From Candidatus Gastranaerophilales bacterium (GTDB taxonomy: Bacteria; Cyanobacteriota; Vampirovibrionia; Gastranaerophilales; Gastranaerophilaceae): 64,000 nucleotides of DNA. Below are positions 1 to 9,885 of this stretch, piece by piece; position 1 is the first letter of the stretch; every line of letters starts with the position of its first letter. The notes under the pieces are model-generated. The model saw only the letters and a program-made list of their open reading frames with translations, made no database searches and was not told where the DNA came from. Where the stretch lies: NCBI GenBank assembly GCA_900768915.1, contig CAAGEQ010000030.1, positions 59,394-123,393 on the forward strand, given 5' to 3'. The position numbers were made by a program, and so were the translations under genes.

Positions 1-581
1 TATGGGGATTTAGACGTGCAATGTTTGCAAATGAATCAGGTTTAGGAACTGCATCTATTGCTTTTTCAGCAGTAAACACAAATAAACCTGTTGCACAAGC
101 CTTTATATCAATGTTACAACCATTCGTTGATACTGTGATAGTTAGTACAGCAACAACTTTTGTTATTGTTGTTTCTAAACAATATTTATGTGTAAATGGC
201 ATTGCTGGTATAGAACTAACATCTAAAGCATTTGGAACAATTTGCCCTATTTTTCCTATTTTATTAACAATTATGGTATCTTGTTTTGTACTATCAACTA
301 TGCTTTGTGGTTCTTATTATGGAGTAAAAGCTTGGACATTTTTATTTGGACAAGAAACATATAAAATAAGAACTTTTCAACTAATATACTGTCTATGTAT
401 CATTGCAGGTTCAGCGATGAACTTCCAAAGTATTATAAATTTATCTGACGGTGTAACATTGTTTTTAGCCGTTCCAAACCTCATTGCAGTTTTTGCATTA
501 TCAAATGTTGTCATAAAAGAAACAAAACGATATTGCGAAAGATATGGTATTGGTATTTATAAAAAAGAAATAGATAAATAG
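1..581 (+). CDS. AGCS-family sodium:alanine/glycine symporter, C-terminal part
   Basis: This is the C-terminal part of a membrane carrier that imports small neutral amino acids with Na+. The reading frame is open to the window edge: codons before the first ATG at 21 read WGFRRA, followed by MFANESGLGTA, the conserved G-x-R-R-x-x-F-x-N-E-x-G-x-G region of alanine carrier proteins. The true start therefore lies upstream. At least four hydrophobic segments follow, and the tail is short and basic (KEIDK). About 190 residues are visible, against roughly 450-480 for the full family. It lies upstream of a second amino-acid/dicarboxylate symporter, separated by 92 nt. Family assignment is firm; the substrate is not determined. 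Confidence 0.85.
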   Translation, partial: WGFRRAMFANESGLGTASIAFSAVNTNKPVAQAFISMLQPFVDTVIVSTATTFVIVVSKQYLCVNGIAGIELTSKAFGTICPIFPILLTIMVSCFVLSTMLCGSYYGVKAWTFLFGQETYKIRTFQLIYCLCIIAGSAMNFQSIINLSDGVTLFLAVPNLIAVFALSNVVIKETKRYCERYGIGIYKKEIDK

Positions 582-673
582 TTTTTTACTTATAAACAGT
601 TAACAAAACAATGCTATTTACTTGATGAGATATGTTTTTTAGATATAATTAAATAAATGCGAGGAAGATAATA

Positions 674-1993
674 GTGAAAAATACAACATTAACATTATGG
701 ATATTCATAGCACTTATATCAGGTATTATTGTAGGTGCTATTGCTCCTGATTTTGCAGTAAAAATGCACCCACTAGCAACGATATTTTTAAGAATGGTTA
801 AAATGATTATTGCTCCATTGTTATTTGCAACATTGGTTGTGGGTATTGCTGGTCACGGAGATGTAAAAAAAGTCGGAAGAGTTGGTTTTAAAACTATTTT
901 GTACTTTGAAATAGTTACAACAATTGCTCTATTCATCGGTTTAGGTGTAGCGAATTTAACTAATCCTGGATTAGGTATTTCACATGCAATAAATTTACCA
1001 AATCTTAATGAAATCACTCAAATGTCATCTGCTGTTCAACATCATTCATTTAGCGAATTTTTCACTAGTATGGTTCCAACAAGTGTTGTTCAATCAATGG
1101 CAGAAGGTAATCTATTACAAATTGTCGTATTTTCTATATTCTTCGCACTTGCAATTTGTACAATTGGCAAAAAAGCAAAACCTGTTATGGATTTATTAAA
1201 CTCTGTTTGCCAAATTATGTTTAAGTTTACAGAATTTGTAATGTTATTTGCTCCAGTTGGTATATTTGGTGCAATCTCTTATACAGTTGGTTCTAGTGGT
1301 ATCAGTGTACTTAAAAATTACACAAAAATTATAGGTTCATTATACTTTGCACTTATAATCTTTGTTGCAATAGTGCTATTTATCGCTTGTAAAATTGTTG
1401 GCATATCACTAAAAGCCTTATTGCAAGCAATTGAAGAACCTGCAATATTAGCATTTTCAACTGCTAGTTCAGAAGCAGCACTACCAAAAGCAATGGAAAT
1501 TATGGAAAAATTTGGTGTACCAAAATCAATCGTTGGTTTTGTTATGCCAACAGGTTATACATTCAATTGTGACGGCAGTACTTTATACCTAGCAATTGCA
1601 GTTATATTCTGTGCACAAATTGCCGGTATTCCATTATCAATCGAGCAACAACTTATAATTATGTTCGCCCTTATGGTGACAAGCAAAGGTATTGCTGGCA
1701 TACCTAGAGTTGCCCTTATTGTATTGGCTGGTTCTCTAACAAGTTTTCAAATCCCAATTGTTGGTGTTGCAATATTATTAGGTATTGACCAATTGTTAGA
1801 TATGGGAAGAACAACAGTTAACCTTATAGGAAACTGTGTAGCAACAGTTGTTATTGCTCGTTGGGAAAATGAATTTGATTACGAAAAAATGAATAAATTT
1901 ATATCTTCATCAGCTGAAAAATTAGAATGTAAATCTTATCCTGATGATTTTGATAAAGAAACTAGTATTGAACAGAATGTTGAAAAGAATTAG
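674..1993 (+). CDS. DAACS-family dicarboxylate/amino acid:cation symporter
   Basis: This 439-residue protein belongs to the Na+ (or H+)-coupled glutamate/aspartate/dicarboxylate (SDF) transporters. Visible family marks are a serine-rich hairpin tip (TASSEAALPKAME), the SKGIAGIP segment of the second re-entrant loop, and the helix with D-Q-L-L-D-M-G-R-T-x-x-N, which binds cation and substrate. Eight hydrophobic segments fit the family topology. The start is GTG at 674, chosen for the GAGGAA ribosome binding site about 8 nt upstream. ileS begins 8 nt after its stop, so the two are probably co-transcribed, an unusual pairing. The charged, Glu-rich C-terminal tail after residue 400 is not diagnostic. 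The exact substrate cannot be assigned. Confidence 0.92.
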   Translation: MKNTTLTLWIFIALISGIIVGAIAPDFAVKMHPLATIFLRMVKMIIAPLLFATLVVGIAGHGDVKKVGRVGFKTILYFEIVTTIALFIGLGVANLTNPGLGISHAINLPNLNEITQMSSAVQHHSFSEFFTSMVPTSVVQSMAEGNLLQIVVFSIFFALAICTIGKKAKPVMDLLNSVCQIMFKFTEFVMLFAPVGIFGAISYTVGSSGISVLKNYTKIIGSLYFALIIFVAIVLFIACKIVGISLKALLQAIEEPAILAFSTASSEAALPKAMEIMEKFGVPKSIVGFVMPTGYTFNCDGSTLYLAIAVIFCAQIAGIPLSIEQQLIIMFALMVTSKGIAGIPRVALIVLAGSLTSFQIPIVGVAILLGIDQLLDMGRTTVNLIGNCVATVVIARWENEFDYEKMNKFISSSAEKLECKSYPDDFDKETSIEQNVEKN

Positions 1994-2001
1994 AGGTAAA
2001 A

Positions 2002-4833
2002 ATGGAAACAACAAACGAAAAAGTTGAATATAAAAAGACTCTTAATTTGCCACAAACAACTCTTGGTATGAGAGCAAATGCGACAATGAGAGAACCACAA
2101 ATACAAAAATTTTGGGAAGAAAACAACATCTATGAAAAAATGATTGAACAAAGAGATAAAAACAATTCATTTATTCTTCACGATGGACCACCTTACCTAA
2201 GTTCTGAAAAGATTCACGTAGGTACGGCTTTAAACAAAATTTTAAAAGATATTTTAATTAAATATAAATCACAAAAAGGTTTTTATGCACCATACGTTCC
2301 TGGATATGATGGTCACGGTTTACCTATTGAAAATGCCGTTGTAAAAAAAATCAAAGGTGGTAGACATGCTATCACTGAAACAGAACTAAGAACAAAATGC
2401 AGAGAATTCGCACATAAAAACCTAAAAGGACAAGAAAACGAATTTAGACGTTTAGGTGTTCTAGGAAATTGGGAAAATCCTTATTTAACAATCAATCCAG
2501 AATATGAAGCCGAACAAATTAGAGTATTTGGTGAAATGTACAAAAAAGGATATATTGAAAAAGGCCTTAAACCTGTATATTGGTGTGCTGCTTGTGAAAC
2601 AGCATTAGCTGAAGCAGAAGTTGAGTACGCTGACCATACATCAACATCAATATATGTAAGATTCCAATTTGATGAAAAATCTTCTGATAAAATAAATAAT
2701 GAAATTCTAAAAAATTCAAATAATAAACCAATTTATGCTATTATTTGGACAACGACACCTTGGACTATTCCATCAAATATGGCTATCAGTATGCATCCAA
2801 GATTTGAATATACATTCTTTGAATACAACAACAATATTTATGTTGTAGCACAAGAATTATTATCTTCATTCTTAAGCGATGTAGAATGGGAAGAATCTGA
2901 TATTAAAGTTGTTGGTTCTTGCAAAGGACAAGATTTAGAACTATTAGAAACACAACACCCACTAGTTAATAGAAAATCACCTATTATCTTAGGTGAACAC
3001 GTAACTCTTGAAGCAGGTACAGGTTCTGTACATACCGCTCCAGGACACGGTCTTGAAGATTATGAAGTTGGTTGCAAATATAATATTGAAGTATTCTCAC
3101 CACTAGATGGGGCTGGTGTTTGGACTGATATTGTAGGTATTCCAGAGTTAGTTGGAATTCCTTACTACAAAGGTAATTCAATGGTTATAGAAATGCTTGA
3201 AGCAAAAAAAGCATTACTAAAACAACAAGATATTCAACACAGTTATCCACATTGTTGGAGATGTAAAAAACCTGTTATTTACAGAGCAACACCACAATGG
3301 TTTGTTAAAGTTGACAAGTTTAGAGATAAAGCATTAAATGCTATCAAAAATGTAAAATGGGTTCCTGCAAGTGGTGAAAACAGAATTGGAAACATGGTTG
3401 AAGGACGTACTGACTGGTGTATCTCAAGACAAAGGGCTTGGGGTGTTCCAATTCCTATCTTCTATTGTGAAGACTGTGGAGAAGTAATCTGTAACGATGA
3501 AACAATCGAAAAGATTGCTAAAATGTTTGAAAAAGAAAGTTCTGATGCTTGGGTAAAATATTCAGCAGAAGAATTGTTACCAGAAGGATTCAAATGTCCT
3601 AAATGTGGTAAAACTCACTTCAAAAAAGAACGTGACATTATGGACGTTTGGTTTGATAGTGGAGTATCTTGGAAAGCAGTTGTTGAAAAACGTTCAGAAG
3701 AACTTGGTCATACACCAGTTGATTTATACCTAGAAGGTTCTGACCAACACAGAGGTTGGTTCCAATCATCACTATTAACATCAATTGCAACACAAGAAAA
3801 AGCACCTTATAAAGGTGTTCTAACTCACGGTTTCGTATTTGGAGAAGATGGTAGAAAGATGTCTAAATCACTTGGTAACTACATTAGACCAGATGATATT
3901 ATTAAAAACTATGGTGCCGATATTCTTAGATTATGGGCAGCATCTGTTGATTACAGAAACGATATAAAAATAGGTAACAATATTGTTGGTCAACTTGCTG
4001 AAATCTTTAAGAAAACTCGTAACACAGCAAGATTCTTGATGGGTAACATCTTTGATTTTAATCCACAAGAAGACTACGTATGCTACGATGATTTAAAACT
4101 TATTGATAAATTTGCACTACATAAATTAAATAAACTTGTTGCAGAAGTAACTGAAGCATTTGAAAATTATGAATTTTATAAATATTTCCAATGTCTACAA
4201 AACTTTGCAGCAGTAGATTTAAGTTCTTTCTATCTTGATATTGTAAAAGATAGATTATACACAGCAGGCAAAAAATCATTATCAAGAAGAGCGTGTCAAA
4301 CAGTATTGTATGAAACATTACAAACACTTGTTAGAATACTTGCACCTGTAATGCCACACCAAGCAGAAGATATTTGGCAAAATATGCCAGATATGCACAA
4401 AAATGGTTTAATAAGTGTTCTTCTAACAAATTGGCCAACAATCCACTCTACTTGGACTAACGAAGCACTTGAAAAAGACTTCTCTAAAATTTTAGAAACA
4501 AGAGAAGTTGTAACACGTGCTATTGAACCACTTAGAGCAGAAAAGAAAGTTGGTAGTTCTCTTGAAGTTGCAGTATTTGTAAAATCTGAAAACAATTCAG
4601 ATATACTAAAAGCAAACCAAGATGATTTATGTGATATATTCATTACGTCTCAAGCATACATAACAGAAGAAAAACCTAACAATATTCTTAATGAATATTC
4701 AGAAGAAGGTTACACAGTTTGGGTAACAAAAGCAGAAGGTGAAAAATGCGAAAGATGTTGGAAATATAGAAAACTTGGTGAACATCAAGGTTATGAAACA
4801 ATATGTTCAGATTGCTACGATGCAATTCAATAA
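2002..4833 (+). CDS. ileS: isoleucyl-tRNA synthetase with altered HIGH motif
   Basis: A class I aminoacyl-tRNA synthetase (943 aa) that charges tRNA-Ile in the cytoplasm. In order: catalytic half with PPY at about residue 64, editing domain with WTTTPWTIPSN (about 250) and GTGSVHTAPGHG (about 340), the second catalytic half with WCISRQRAWGVPIP, KMSKS at 619-623, a helical anticodon-binding domain, and a C-terminal CxxC...CxxC zinc finger. The oddity is the first signature: the usual HxGH reads HVGT (residues 72-75, bases 2215-2226), preceded by LSSEKI instead of the common ANGxI, and the usual GWDCHGLPIE reads GYDGHGLPIE. All other landmarks are intact, so the gene looks functional. An AGAGG ribosome binding site lies before the ATG. 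Confidence 0.97.
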   Translation: METTNEKVEYKKTLNLPQTTLGMRANATMREPQIQKFWEENNIYEKMIEQRDKNNSFILHDGPPYLSSEKIHVGTALNKILKDILIKYKSQKGFYAPYVPGYDGHGLPIENAVVKKIKGGRHAITETELRTKCREFAHKNLKGQENEFRRLGVLGNWENPYLTINPEYEAEQIRVFGEMYKKGYIEKGLKPVYWCAACETALAEAEVEYADHTSTSIYVRFQFDEKSSDKINNEILKNSNNKPIYAIIWTTTPWTIPSNMAISMHPRFEYTFFEYNNNIYVVAQELLSSFLSDVEWEESDIKVVGSCKGQDLELLETQHPLVNRKSPIILGEHVTLEAGTGSVHTAPGHGLEDYEVGCKYNIEVFSPLDGAGVWTDIVGIPELVGIPYYKGNSMVIEMLEAKKALLKQQDIQHSYPHCWRCKKPVIYRATPQWFVKVDKFRDKALNAIKNVKWVPASGENRIGNMVEGRTDWCISRQRAWGVPIPIFYCEDCGEVICNDETIEKIAKMFEKESSDAWVKYSAEELLPEGFKCPKCGKTHFKKERDIMDVWFDSGVSWKAVVEKRSEELGHTPVDLYLEGSDQHRGWFQSSLLTSIATQEKAPYKGVLTHGFVFGEDGRKMSKSLGNYIRPDDIIKNYGADILRLWAASVDYRNDIKIGNNIVGQLAEIFKKTRNTARFLMGNIFDFNPQEDYVCYDDLKLIDKFALHKLNKLVAEVTEAFENYEFYKYFQCLQNFAAVDLSSFYLDIVKDRLYTAGKKSLSRRACQTVLYETLQTLVRILAPVMPHQAEDIWQNMPDMHKNGLISVLLTNWPTIHSTWTNEALEKDFSKILETREVVTRAIEPLRAEKKVGSSLEVAVFVKSENNSDILKANQDDLCDIFITSQAYITEEKPNNILNEYSEEGYTVWVTKAEGEKCERCWKYRKLGEHQGYETICSDCYDAIQ

Positions 4834-4840
4834 AAATAAA

Positions 4841-4872
4841 AAAAAGGGTTGGTTACAATACCAACCCTTTTT
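4841..4872. terminator. bidirectional intrinsic terminator
   Basis: A 13-bp perfect inverted repeat (core AGGGTTGGT / ACCAACCCT, loop TACAAT) has an A-run on the left and a T-run on the right. It sits between the convergent ileS and lipoprotein-like genes and can serve both strands. Confidence 0.9.
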
Positions 4873-4889
4873 ATCAACCAATTTAATTT

Positions 4890-5381
4890 TTATTTAACAC
4901 TTTTAGGATTTACTACACCATAATAATTTACAGGTACAAAATATTTTGTTTCTGATTTATTGGTGTACACTTTATTTTGCATAACACCAGCCATCTCTGA
5001 TGAAATATATCTAGGCTCAACAACATCTTCCATACGCAATCTATACCCCATCTTACCATCATATCTCATACCAAAACTATAAACTGGTCTTGTATCAACA
5101 ACAACGTTATAATTTGTACTTCTTGCATTTTTATCCAGATAATCTACTAATTCTTTTTTATCATTTAATAATTTATTAGAGATTTCTAAAGTATCTGTTT
5201 TAATTCTATCTGCAAATGTAGTATCAACATCATTTAATGATGATTTTGTAAAAGAATCCACACGTTCAATAATTGGATATTTTGAAGCATCAGAAATCCT
5301 ATGAATAGGTTCACGCTTGCAAGATGATGTTGATAAAGCGACAGTACCCGCCATAACCTTTGTTAATAAACTTTTATTCAT
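4890..5381 (-). CDS. small lipoprotein-like protein, paralogue A
   Basis: An unrecognised 163-residue protein. The N-terminus has a short basic start and a hydrophobic stretch ending at a cysteine (VALSTSSC, Cys22), followed by KREP. This resembles a lipoprotein signal peptide, although the -3 position is not the usual Leu. The first half closely matches the next gene upstream (5405..5878): both have CKREP-x-HR, then PIIERVDSFTKSSLN and D-T-T. Both also end with an MQNKV-x-TNK...KYFVP block, while the centre differs. A GAGGG ribosome binding site precedes the ATG. The 23-nt gap suggests one transcript with its paralogue. Function is unknown; a cell-envelope location is inferred only from the signal-like N-terminus. 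Confidence 0.75.
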   Translation of the reverse strand: MNKSLLTKVMAGTVALSTSSCKREPIHRISDASKYPIIERVDSFTKSSLNDVDTTFADRIKTDTLEISNKLLNDKKELVDYLDKNARSTNYNVVVDTRPVYSFGMRYDGKMGYRLRMEDVVEPRYISSEMAGVMQNKVYTNKSETKYFVPVNYYGVVNPKSVK

Positions 5382-5404
5382 TATAATACCCTCTACAAAT
5401 TTAT

Positions 5405-5878
5405 TTATTTTTTCTTATAATACTCAATTGGAACAAAATATTTATTTTCTATTTTATTTGTAAAAACTTTATTCTGCATTGTACAAATAACAGAATCTTT
5501 TGGAATTTCTGATTGCACAGTCTCTCCATTTTTCCAAAGATTAGTAAAATCAGAAACACTCAAAACATTACCACTATAATACTGATTTCGATTTCGCACA
5601 AAATCATTTTCTGAAATAGTTTTTTCTTTTATAGCAGTTGCTAATCGTTTAGGATTATTTAATTTTTTATTAGAAATTGCTACTGTATCTACTTTAAATA
5701 ACTCAAATCCAGTCGTATCAATTTTATTTAAAGAAGATTTAGTAAAAGAATCAACTCTTTCTATAATTGGATTTTTCACTGCATCTGTAACTCTATGTAA
5801 AGGTTCTCTTTTACAAGAAACATTTGTTAATGCAACCGTACCTGCGACAAAACTTGTTAATATATTTTTTGTTTTCAT
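5405..5878 (-). CDS. small lipoprotein-like protein, paralogue B
   Basis: A 157-residue unrecognised protein and the tandem paralogue of the gene at 4890..5381. A signal-like segment ends in VALTNVSC (Cys22), followed by KREPLHR. The conserved PIIERVDSFTKSSLN block lies at about residues 38-52, and the MQNKVFTNK...KYFVP block is near the C-terminus. The middle (about 75-130) is unrelated to paralogue A. The ribosome binding site AAAGG lies 6-7 nt before the ATG. It is probably the first gene of a two-gene minus-strand operon that ends at the terminator at 4841-4872. It may be exported and lipid-modified, but the cysteine context is not a strong lipobox. Function is unknown. Confidence 0.75.
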   Translation of the reverse strand: MKTKNILTSFVAGTVALTNVSCKREPLHRVTDAVKNPIIERVDSFTKSSLNKIDTTGFELFKVDTVAISNKKLNNPKRLATAIKEKTISENDFVRNRNQYYSGNVLSVSDFTNLWKNGETVQSEIPKDSVICTMQNKVFTNKIENKYFVPIEYYKKK

Positions 5879-5928
5879 ATTCTACCTTTTTCTAATTTAT
5901 AAAACGTTCATAAAAATATAATTTGCTA

Positions 5929-5962
5929 AAAAAAGAGTTACGAATTCTCGTAACTCTTTTTT
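5929..5962 (-). terminator. terminator of the rpoB-rpoC1-rpoC2 operon
   Basis: The inverted repeat GAGTTACGA / TCGTAACTC around ATTC is extended by A/T pairs and has T-runs on both sides. It lies just downstream of the rpoC2 stop codon on the minus strand. Confidence 0.88.
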
Positions 5963-5981
5963 ATCTATATTGAATAATATA

Positions 5982-8900
5982 TTATTCACCATCTTTCTTA
6001 TCATTGATTAATAAATCAGGTGAACCAAACATACCTTCAATTTCTTCTAAGATAGCAGAAGGTTTTCTTGCTTGATTACGTTGAGCAGCGGCTCTTCTTT
6101 GAGCTTCTCTGTCTTTTTCTTCACTAGCAAATGACAAGTGATGATAACCTGTACCTGCTGGAATCAAACGACCAATAATAACGTTTTCTTTCAAACCTCT
6201 CAACATATCTTTCTTACCTTCAACAGCGGCTTCAGTTAAGATTCTTGTTGTTTCTTGGAATGAAGCAGCAGAGATGAAACTTTCAGTATTCAAAGATGCC
6301 TTTGTAATACCTAATAATAAGTATTCACATTCTGCTTGTTGACCATCATTCTTAGCAACTTCTTCATTTGCTTTATGGAATGCATGAACTTCAACCAATT
6401 CTCCAGGTAAGAAATTAGTATCACCAGGTTCAAGAATTTTAACCTTCTTAGTCATCTGTCTTACAATCATTTCGATATGTTTATCAGCAATTTCAACACC
6501 TTGAGAACGATATACACGTTGTACTTCATCTACAAGATACTGTTGAGCAGCCTCTGGTCCACATAATCTAATAATATCATGTGGATTTAAAGGACCACTT
6601 GTAAGAGGATCACCTTTTTTAATTTTTTGTTTGTTTTGAACAATAATATTTGAATCGATAGTATATTTTATTTCTTTTCTTCCAAATTCTTCAGAATCAA
6701 GGAATAATCTTGGCATATCTTCATCAATTTCAATAATTGCAGTACCATCGTATTCAGCTAAAATTGCACAATCTTTTGGTTTTCTTGCTTCTAACAATTC
6801 TTCTACACGAGGCAAACCTTGAACGATATCACCAGTCTTTTGTCTTTCATATCTCAATGTTGCAAGTGAATCACCACGTTGTAGCAATGAACCGCTCTTA
6901 GTTTGTAACTGAGTACCTTGACTGATTAGGTAAGGTCTACCCGCTCTAACACGAATACCTTTTTTACCAACTTCAACTACATAACCAGAAATTTCAGCAA
7001 CTTCACCGCTATCAGCAACGATAGAATCTTTCTTAATAAAATCTCCTGCTTTAACGTTTGCTTTACCTTTAATAGCGATTTCTACAACATGAGATTCTGA
7101 TTGAAGTAATAATCTTCTTGACTCTTCTTCGTTACCACTAATTGAAGCAACACCATCTGCAATAGCCAATACTTCAGTCTTTGCAACTGCAGTTCTTGGT
7201 TCAATAACTTCACCGTCACTTACTAATAACTCTGTTTGTAATGCATCATTCAATTTAGAATTACCTTCTAATTCACGACGTACAATCAATGTTTCAAGTA
7301 CAACAATCTTCAATTGACCATTTGAATCAAGTTCTACTAAACCTTTAAGGTGTGATAGATAACCGTCCATAGCCAATTTTAAACTTGTTCTAGTTAATGT
7401 TGCACCATCAAGATTTCTTACTCTTGTACCATCTTTATATTGTAATTGAGTTTCAGAAACAACATCAATCAATTCATCAGATGTGTTAAATCTAATAGAT
7501 ACATCTTTTGGTTCAACATGTAAAACTTGAACAGGTCTAACCAATATTTGAATAGGTTTTTCTTCCATACCAACTGTAGTTGTATCAATTTCTTCATCTA
7601 AATCATCGATATCAATATCTTCAAAACCTGATTCCATTATAGATACGATAGAAGTTGCTTTTGCTTTAATACCATCAGCAATTACGGTACCTTTTTTAAC
7701 AACTGAACCTTCTTCAACCTTCAAATCATTAACACTTGCTAAAGTATGAACTTCACCAGGTCTAATTGTAATTTCATGGATAACATCATTAAATTCGTTG
7801 AATTCAACAACACCATCAATATGAGAATATACGTCTTTAACAACTTCTGTACCCTCAGTAACGACAGTACCATTTTCAACCATTTTCAATGATGAATCTT
7901 TATTGATTTGATGTACTTCTTCTGGAATGAATACAATATCACCCGCTTTAGTAATAACTTGATTTTCATCAACCTCAACACCCATATATTTAATTTCACC
8001 AGATGATGAAACTGAGTATTCATCGTCAACTAATTCGGCAATTACCATACCATTTTCAACAGTTGTATCAACAGGTGCTTTAACAATGTATTTTTCGCCA
8101 TCACCATCAACTGTCCAGAATTGTTCTTTCTTAGTTTGTTCAAACGCAGCATTTGATGGAATCAAAGATGCAATAACGATTGTTAATTCTTTACCTTTAA
8201 CAATTTTCTTAATCTTTTCACCTTCAAACTTAGTATCTTCAATTTCTAAATCAGAACTAAATCTAACTTCACCACCATGTTCACAAATAACCATTGTTTC
8301 AGCCAATTTTTCACCAGCCTTAACACTTTGATTATCTTTTACTAATACTGATGAACCACCTGGTAAATTATAAACATCACCGGCAATAACCCAAACGATA
8401 CCAGATCTATTTGCTGTTCTAGAAATATTACCTTGTCTGTCTTTCTTTTCATCAACATCAAATCCGTCAAAGAAAACTTGACCAGCAACATCTGAGTTAA
8501 TATCCATATATGCAGTTTCTGTTAGACGACCACTTTCATTTTGAGAAGCAGGATCAAATTCTGCAAGTAATTCACCTTTCTTAACAGAATCACCGTCTTT
8601 AACAAAAACAACAGAACCTGCTGCAACATGATATTTATTAGTTCTTTTTTCACCTTTAACTTCAATATCTGCTTCATTAATAGCAATATTTAACACATCA
8701 CCGTGACGAGTTCTTTGTTCTCTAGTCTTAATAGAAGAAGAAACAACACCATCTTCACGTGCTTTAATATCTTTCTTAGCTTCTTTAACACCAACAGCAC
8801 CACCAGTGTGGAATGTTCTCAATGTTAACTGTGTACCAGGTTCACCGATTGATTGAGCGGCTATAATACCAATTGCTTCACCGATATCAACCATTTTTTG

Positions 8901-9842
8901 AGTTGTCATAGCCCAACCGTAACATTTTTGGCATACACCATATTCTAAACTACAAGTTAAACCAGAACGAACCTTTAACTCATTCAATGTTAAATGAGAG
9001 ATTTTTTCAATATCTTCTCTACTCATTGTTGTATTGGCAGAAACTAAAACAGTTTTACCATCTGTATCATAGATATCTTCAGCAATAGTTCTACCTAATA
9101 ATCTATCAATTAGAGGAACAATTACATTGTCACCATCAACGATAGGTTTCAAGTTAATATAATTGTGTCCACCACAATCAGCATCTCTAATAATGACATC
9201 TTGAGCAACGTCAACCAAACGTCTAGTCAAATAACCAGAATCGGCTGTTTTTAACGCTGTATCTACCAAACCTTTACGAGCACCATAAGAAGAAATGATG
9301 TATTCAGTAACAGTCAAACCTTCTTTAAAGTTAGATTTAATAGGTAAGTCGATAATCTGACCAGCAGCATCGGCCATCAAACCACGCATACCAACCAACT
9401 GTGATACCTGTGATAAGTTACCTCTCGCACCAGAGAATGCCATCATATAAACCGGATTCAATCTATCGAAGTTTTCTACAACTTGTTCTGTCAACTTTGC
9501 AGTTGTTTCAGACCAAGTATCAATAACCTTTGTATATCTTTCAACTTCAGTAATTTCACCTTTTTCATATCTATCTGTAGATTTTTCAATTTCAGATTCT
9601 GCTTTTGCTAACAAATCTTTCTTTGTAGGTGGTACAGACAAGTCAGAAATAGAAATTGTTACACCTGATCTTGTTGCGTACTTATAACCTAAATTCTTTA
9701 AAGTATTTGCTAACTCACCAGTTTTTGCTCCGCCGTATTCAAGATACATTTGAGAAAGCAATTTTCTTATAGCACCTTTGTCCATCAATTTGTTAATGAA
9801 CTCAGGCGTTTTTGACTTTGTTCGTGAATATGTATTTTCCAT
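5982..9842 (-). CDS. rpoC2: RNA polymerase beta-prime subunit, C-terminal part (split type)
   Basis: The C-terminal portion of the split beta-prime subunit (1,286 aa), part of core RNA polymerase. The N-terminal part has FSGARGN and QLVGMRGLM (bridge-helix/funnel region), then the second zinc site (DCGG followed by C-x6-C-x2-C in LTCSLEYGVCQKC), then QSIGEPGTQLTLRTFHTGG of the trigger loop. A very long insertion of repeated beta modules (V-x-x-G-x-x-V-x-x-G pattern, about residues 360-950) interrupts the trigger-loop region, as the SI3 insertion does in cyanobacteria. The end returns to conserved GLPRVEELLEARKP and SFISAASFQETTRIL. It lies 43 nt after rpoC1 with its own AAGGG ribosome binding site, so the split is real and not a frameshift. 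Confidence 0.97.
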   Translation of the reverse strand: MENTYSRTKSKTPEFINKLMDKGAIRKLLSQMYLEYGGAKTGELANTLKNLGYKYATRSGVTISISDLSVPPTKKDLLAKAESEIEKSTDRYEKGEITEVERYTKVIDTWSETTAKLTEQVVENFDRLNPVYMMAFSGARGNLSQVSQLVGMRGLMADAAGQIIDLPIKSNFKEGLTVTEYIISSYGARKGLVDTALKTADSGYLTRRLVDVAQDVIIRDADCGGHNYINLKPIVDGDNVIVPLIDRLLGRTIAEDIYDTDGKTVLVSANTTMSREDIEKISHLTLNELKVRSGLTCSLEYGVCQKCYGWAMTTQKMVDIGEAIGIIAAQSIGEPGTQLTLRTFHTGGAVGVKEAKKDIKAREDGVVSSSIKTREQRTRHGDVLNIAINEADIEVKGEKRTNKYHVAAGSVVFVKDGDSVKKGELLAEFDPASQNESGRLTETAYMDINSDVAGQVFFDGFDVDEKKDRQGNISRTANRSGIVWVIAGDVYNLPGGSSVLVKDNQSVKAGEKLAETMVICEHGGEVRFSSDLEIEDTKFEGEKIKKIVKGKELTIVIASLIPSNAAFEQTKKEQFWTVDGDGEKYIVKAPVDTTVENGMVIAELVDDEYSVSSSGEIKYMGVEVDENQVITKAGDIVFIPEEVHQINKDSSLKMVENGTVVTEGTEVVKDVYSHIDGVVEFNEFNDVIHEITIRPGEVHTLASVNDLKVEEGSVVKKGTVIADGIKAKATSIVSIMESGFEDIDIDDLDEEIDTTTVGMEEKPIQILVRPVQVLHVEPKDVSIRFNTSDELIDVVSETQLQYKDGTRVRNLDGATLTRTSLKLAMDGYLSHLKGLVELDSNGQLKIVVLETLIVRRELEGNSKLNDALQTELLVSDGEVIEPRTAVAKTEVLAIADGVASISGNEEESRRLLLQSESHVVEIAIKGKANVKAGDFIKKDSIVADSGEVAEISGYVVEVGKKGIRVRAGRPYLISQGTQLQTKSGSLLQRGDSLATLRYERQKTGDIVQGLPRVEELLEARKPKDCAILAEYDGTAIIEIDEDMPRLFLDSEEFGRKEIKYTIDSNIIVQNKQKIKKGDPLTSGPLNPHDIIRLCGPEAAQQYLVDEVQRVYRSQGVEIADKHIEMIVRQMTKKVKILEPGDTNFLPGELVEVHAFHKANEEVAKNDGQQAECEYLLLGITKASLNTESFISAASFQETTRILTEAAVEGKKDMLRGLKENVIIGRLIPAGTGYHHLSFASEEKDREAQRRAAAQRNQARKPSAILEEIEGMFGSPDLLINDKKDGE

Positions 9843-9885
9843 TTTTTATATTTCCCTTTTAATTTTTCACTTTATAAACTACAAA

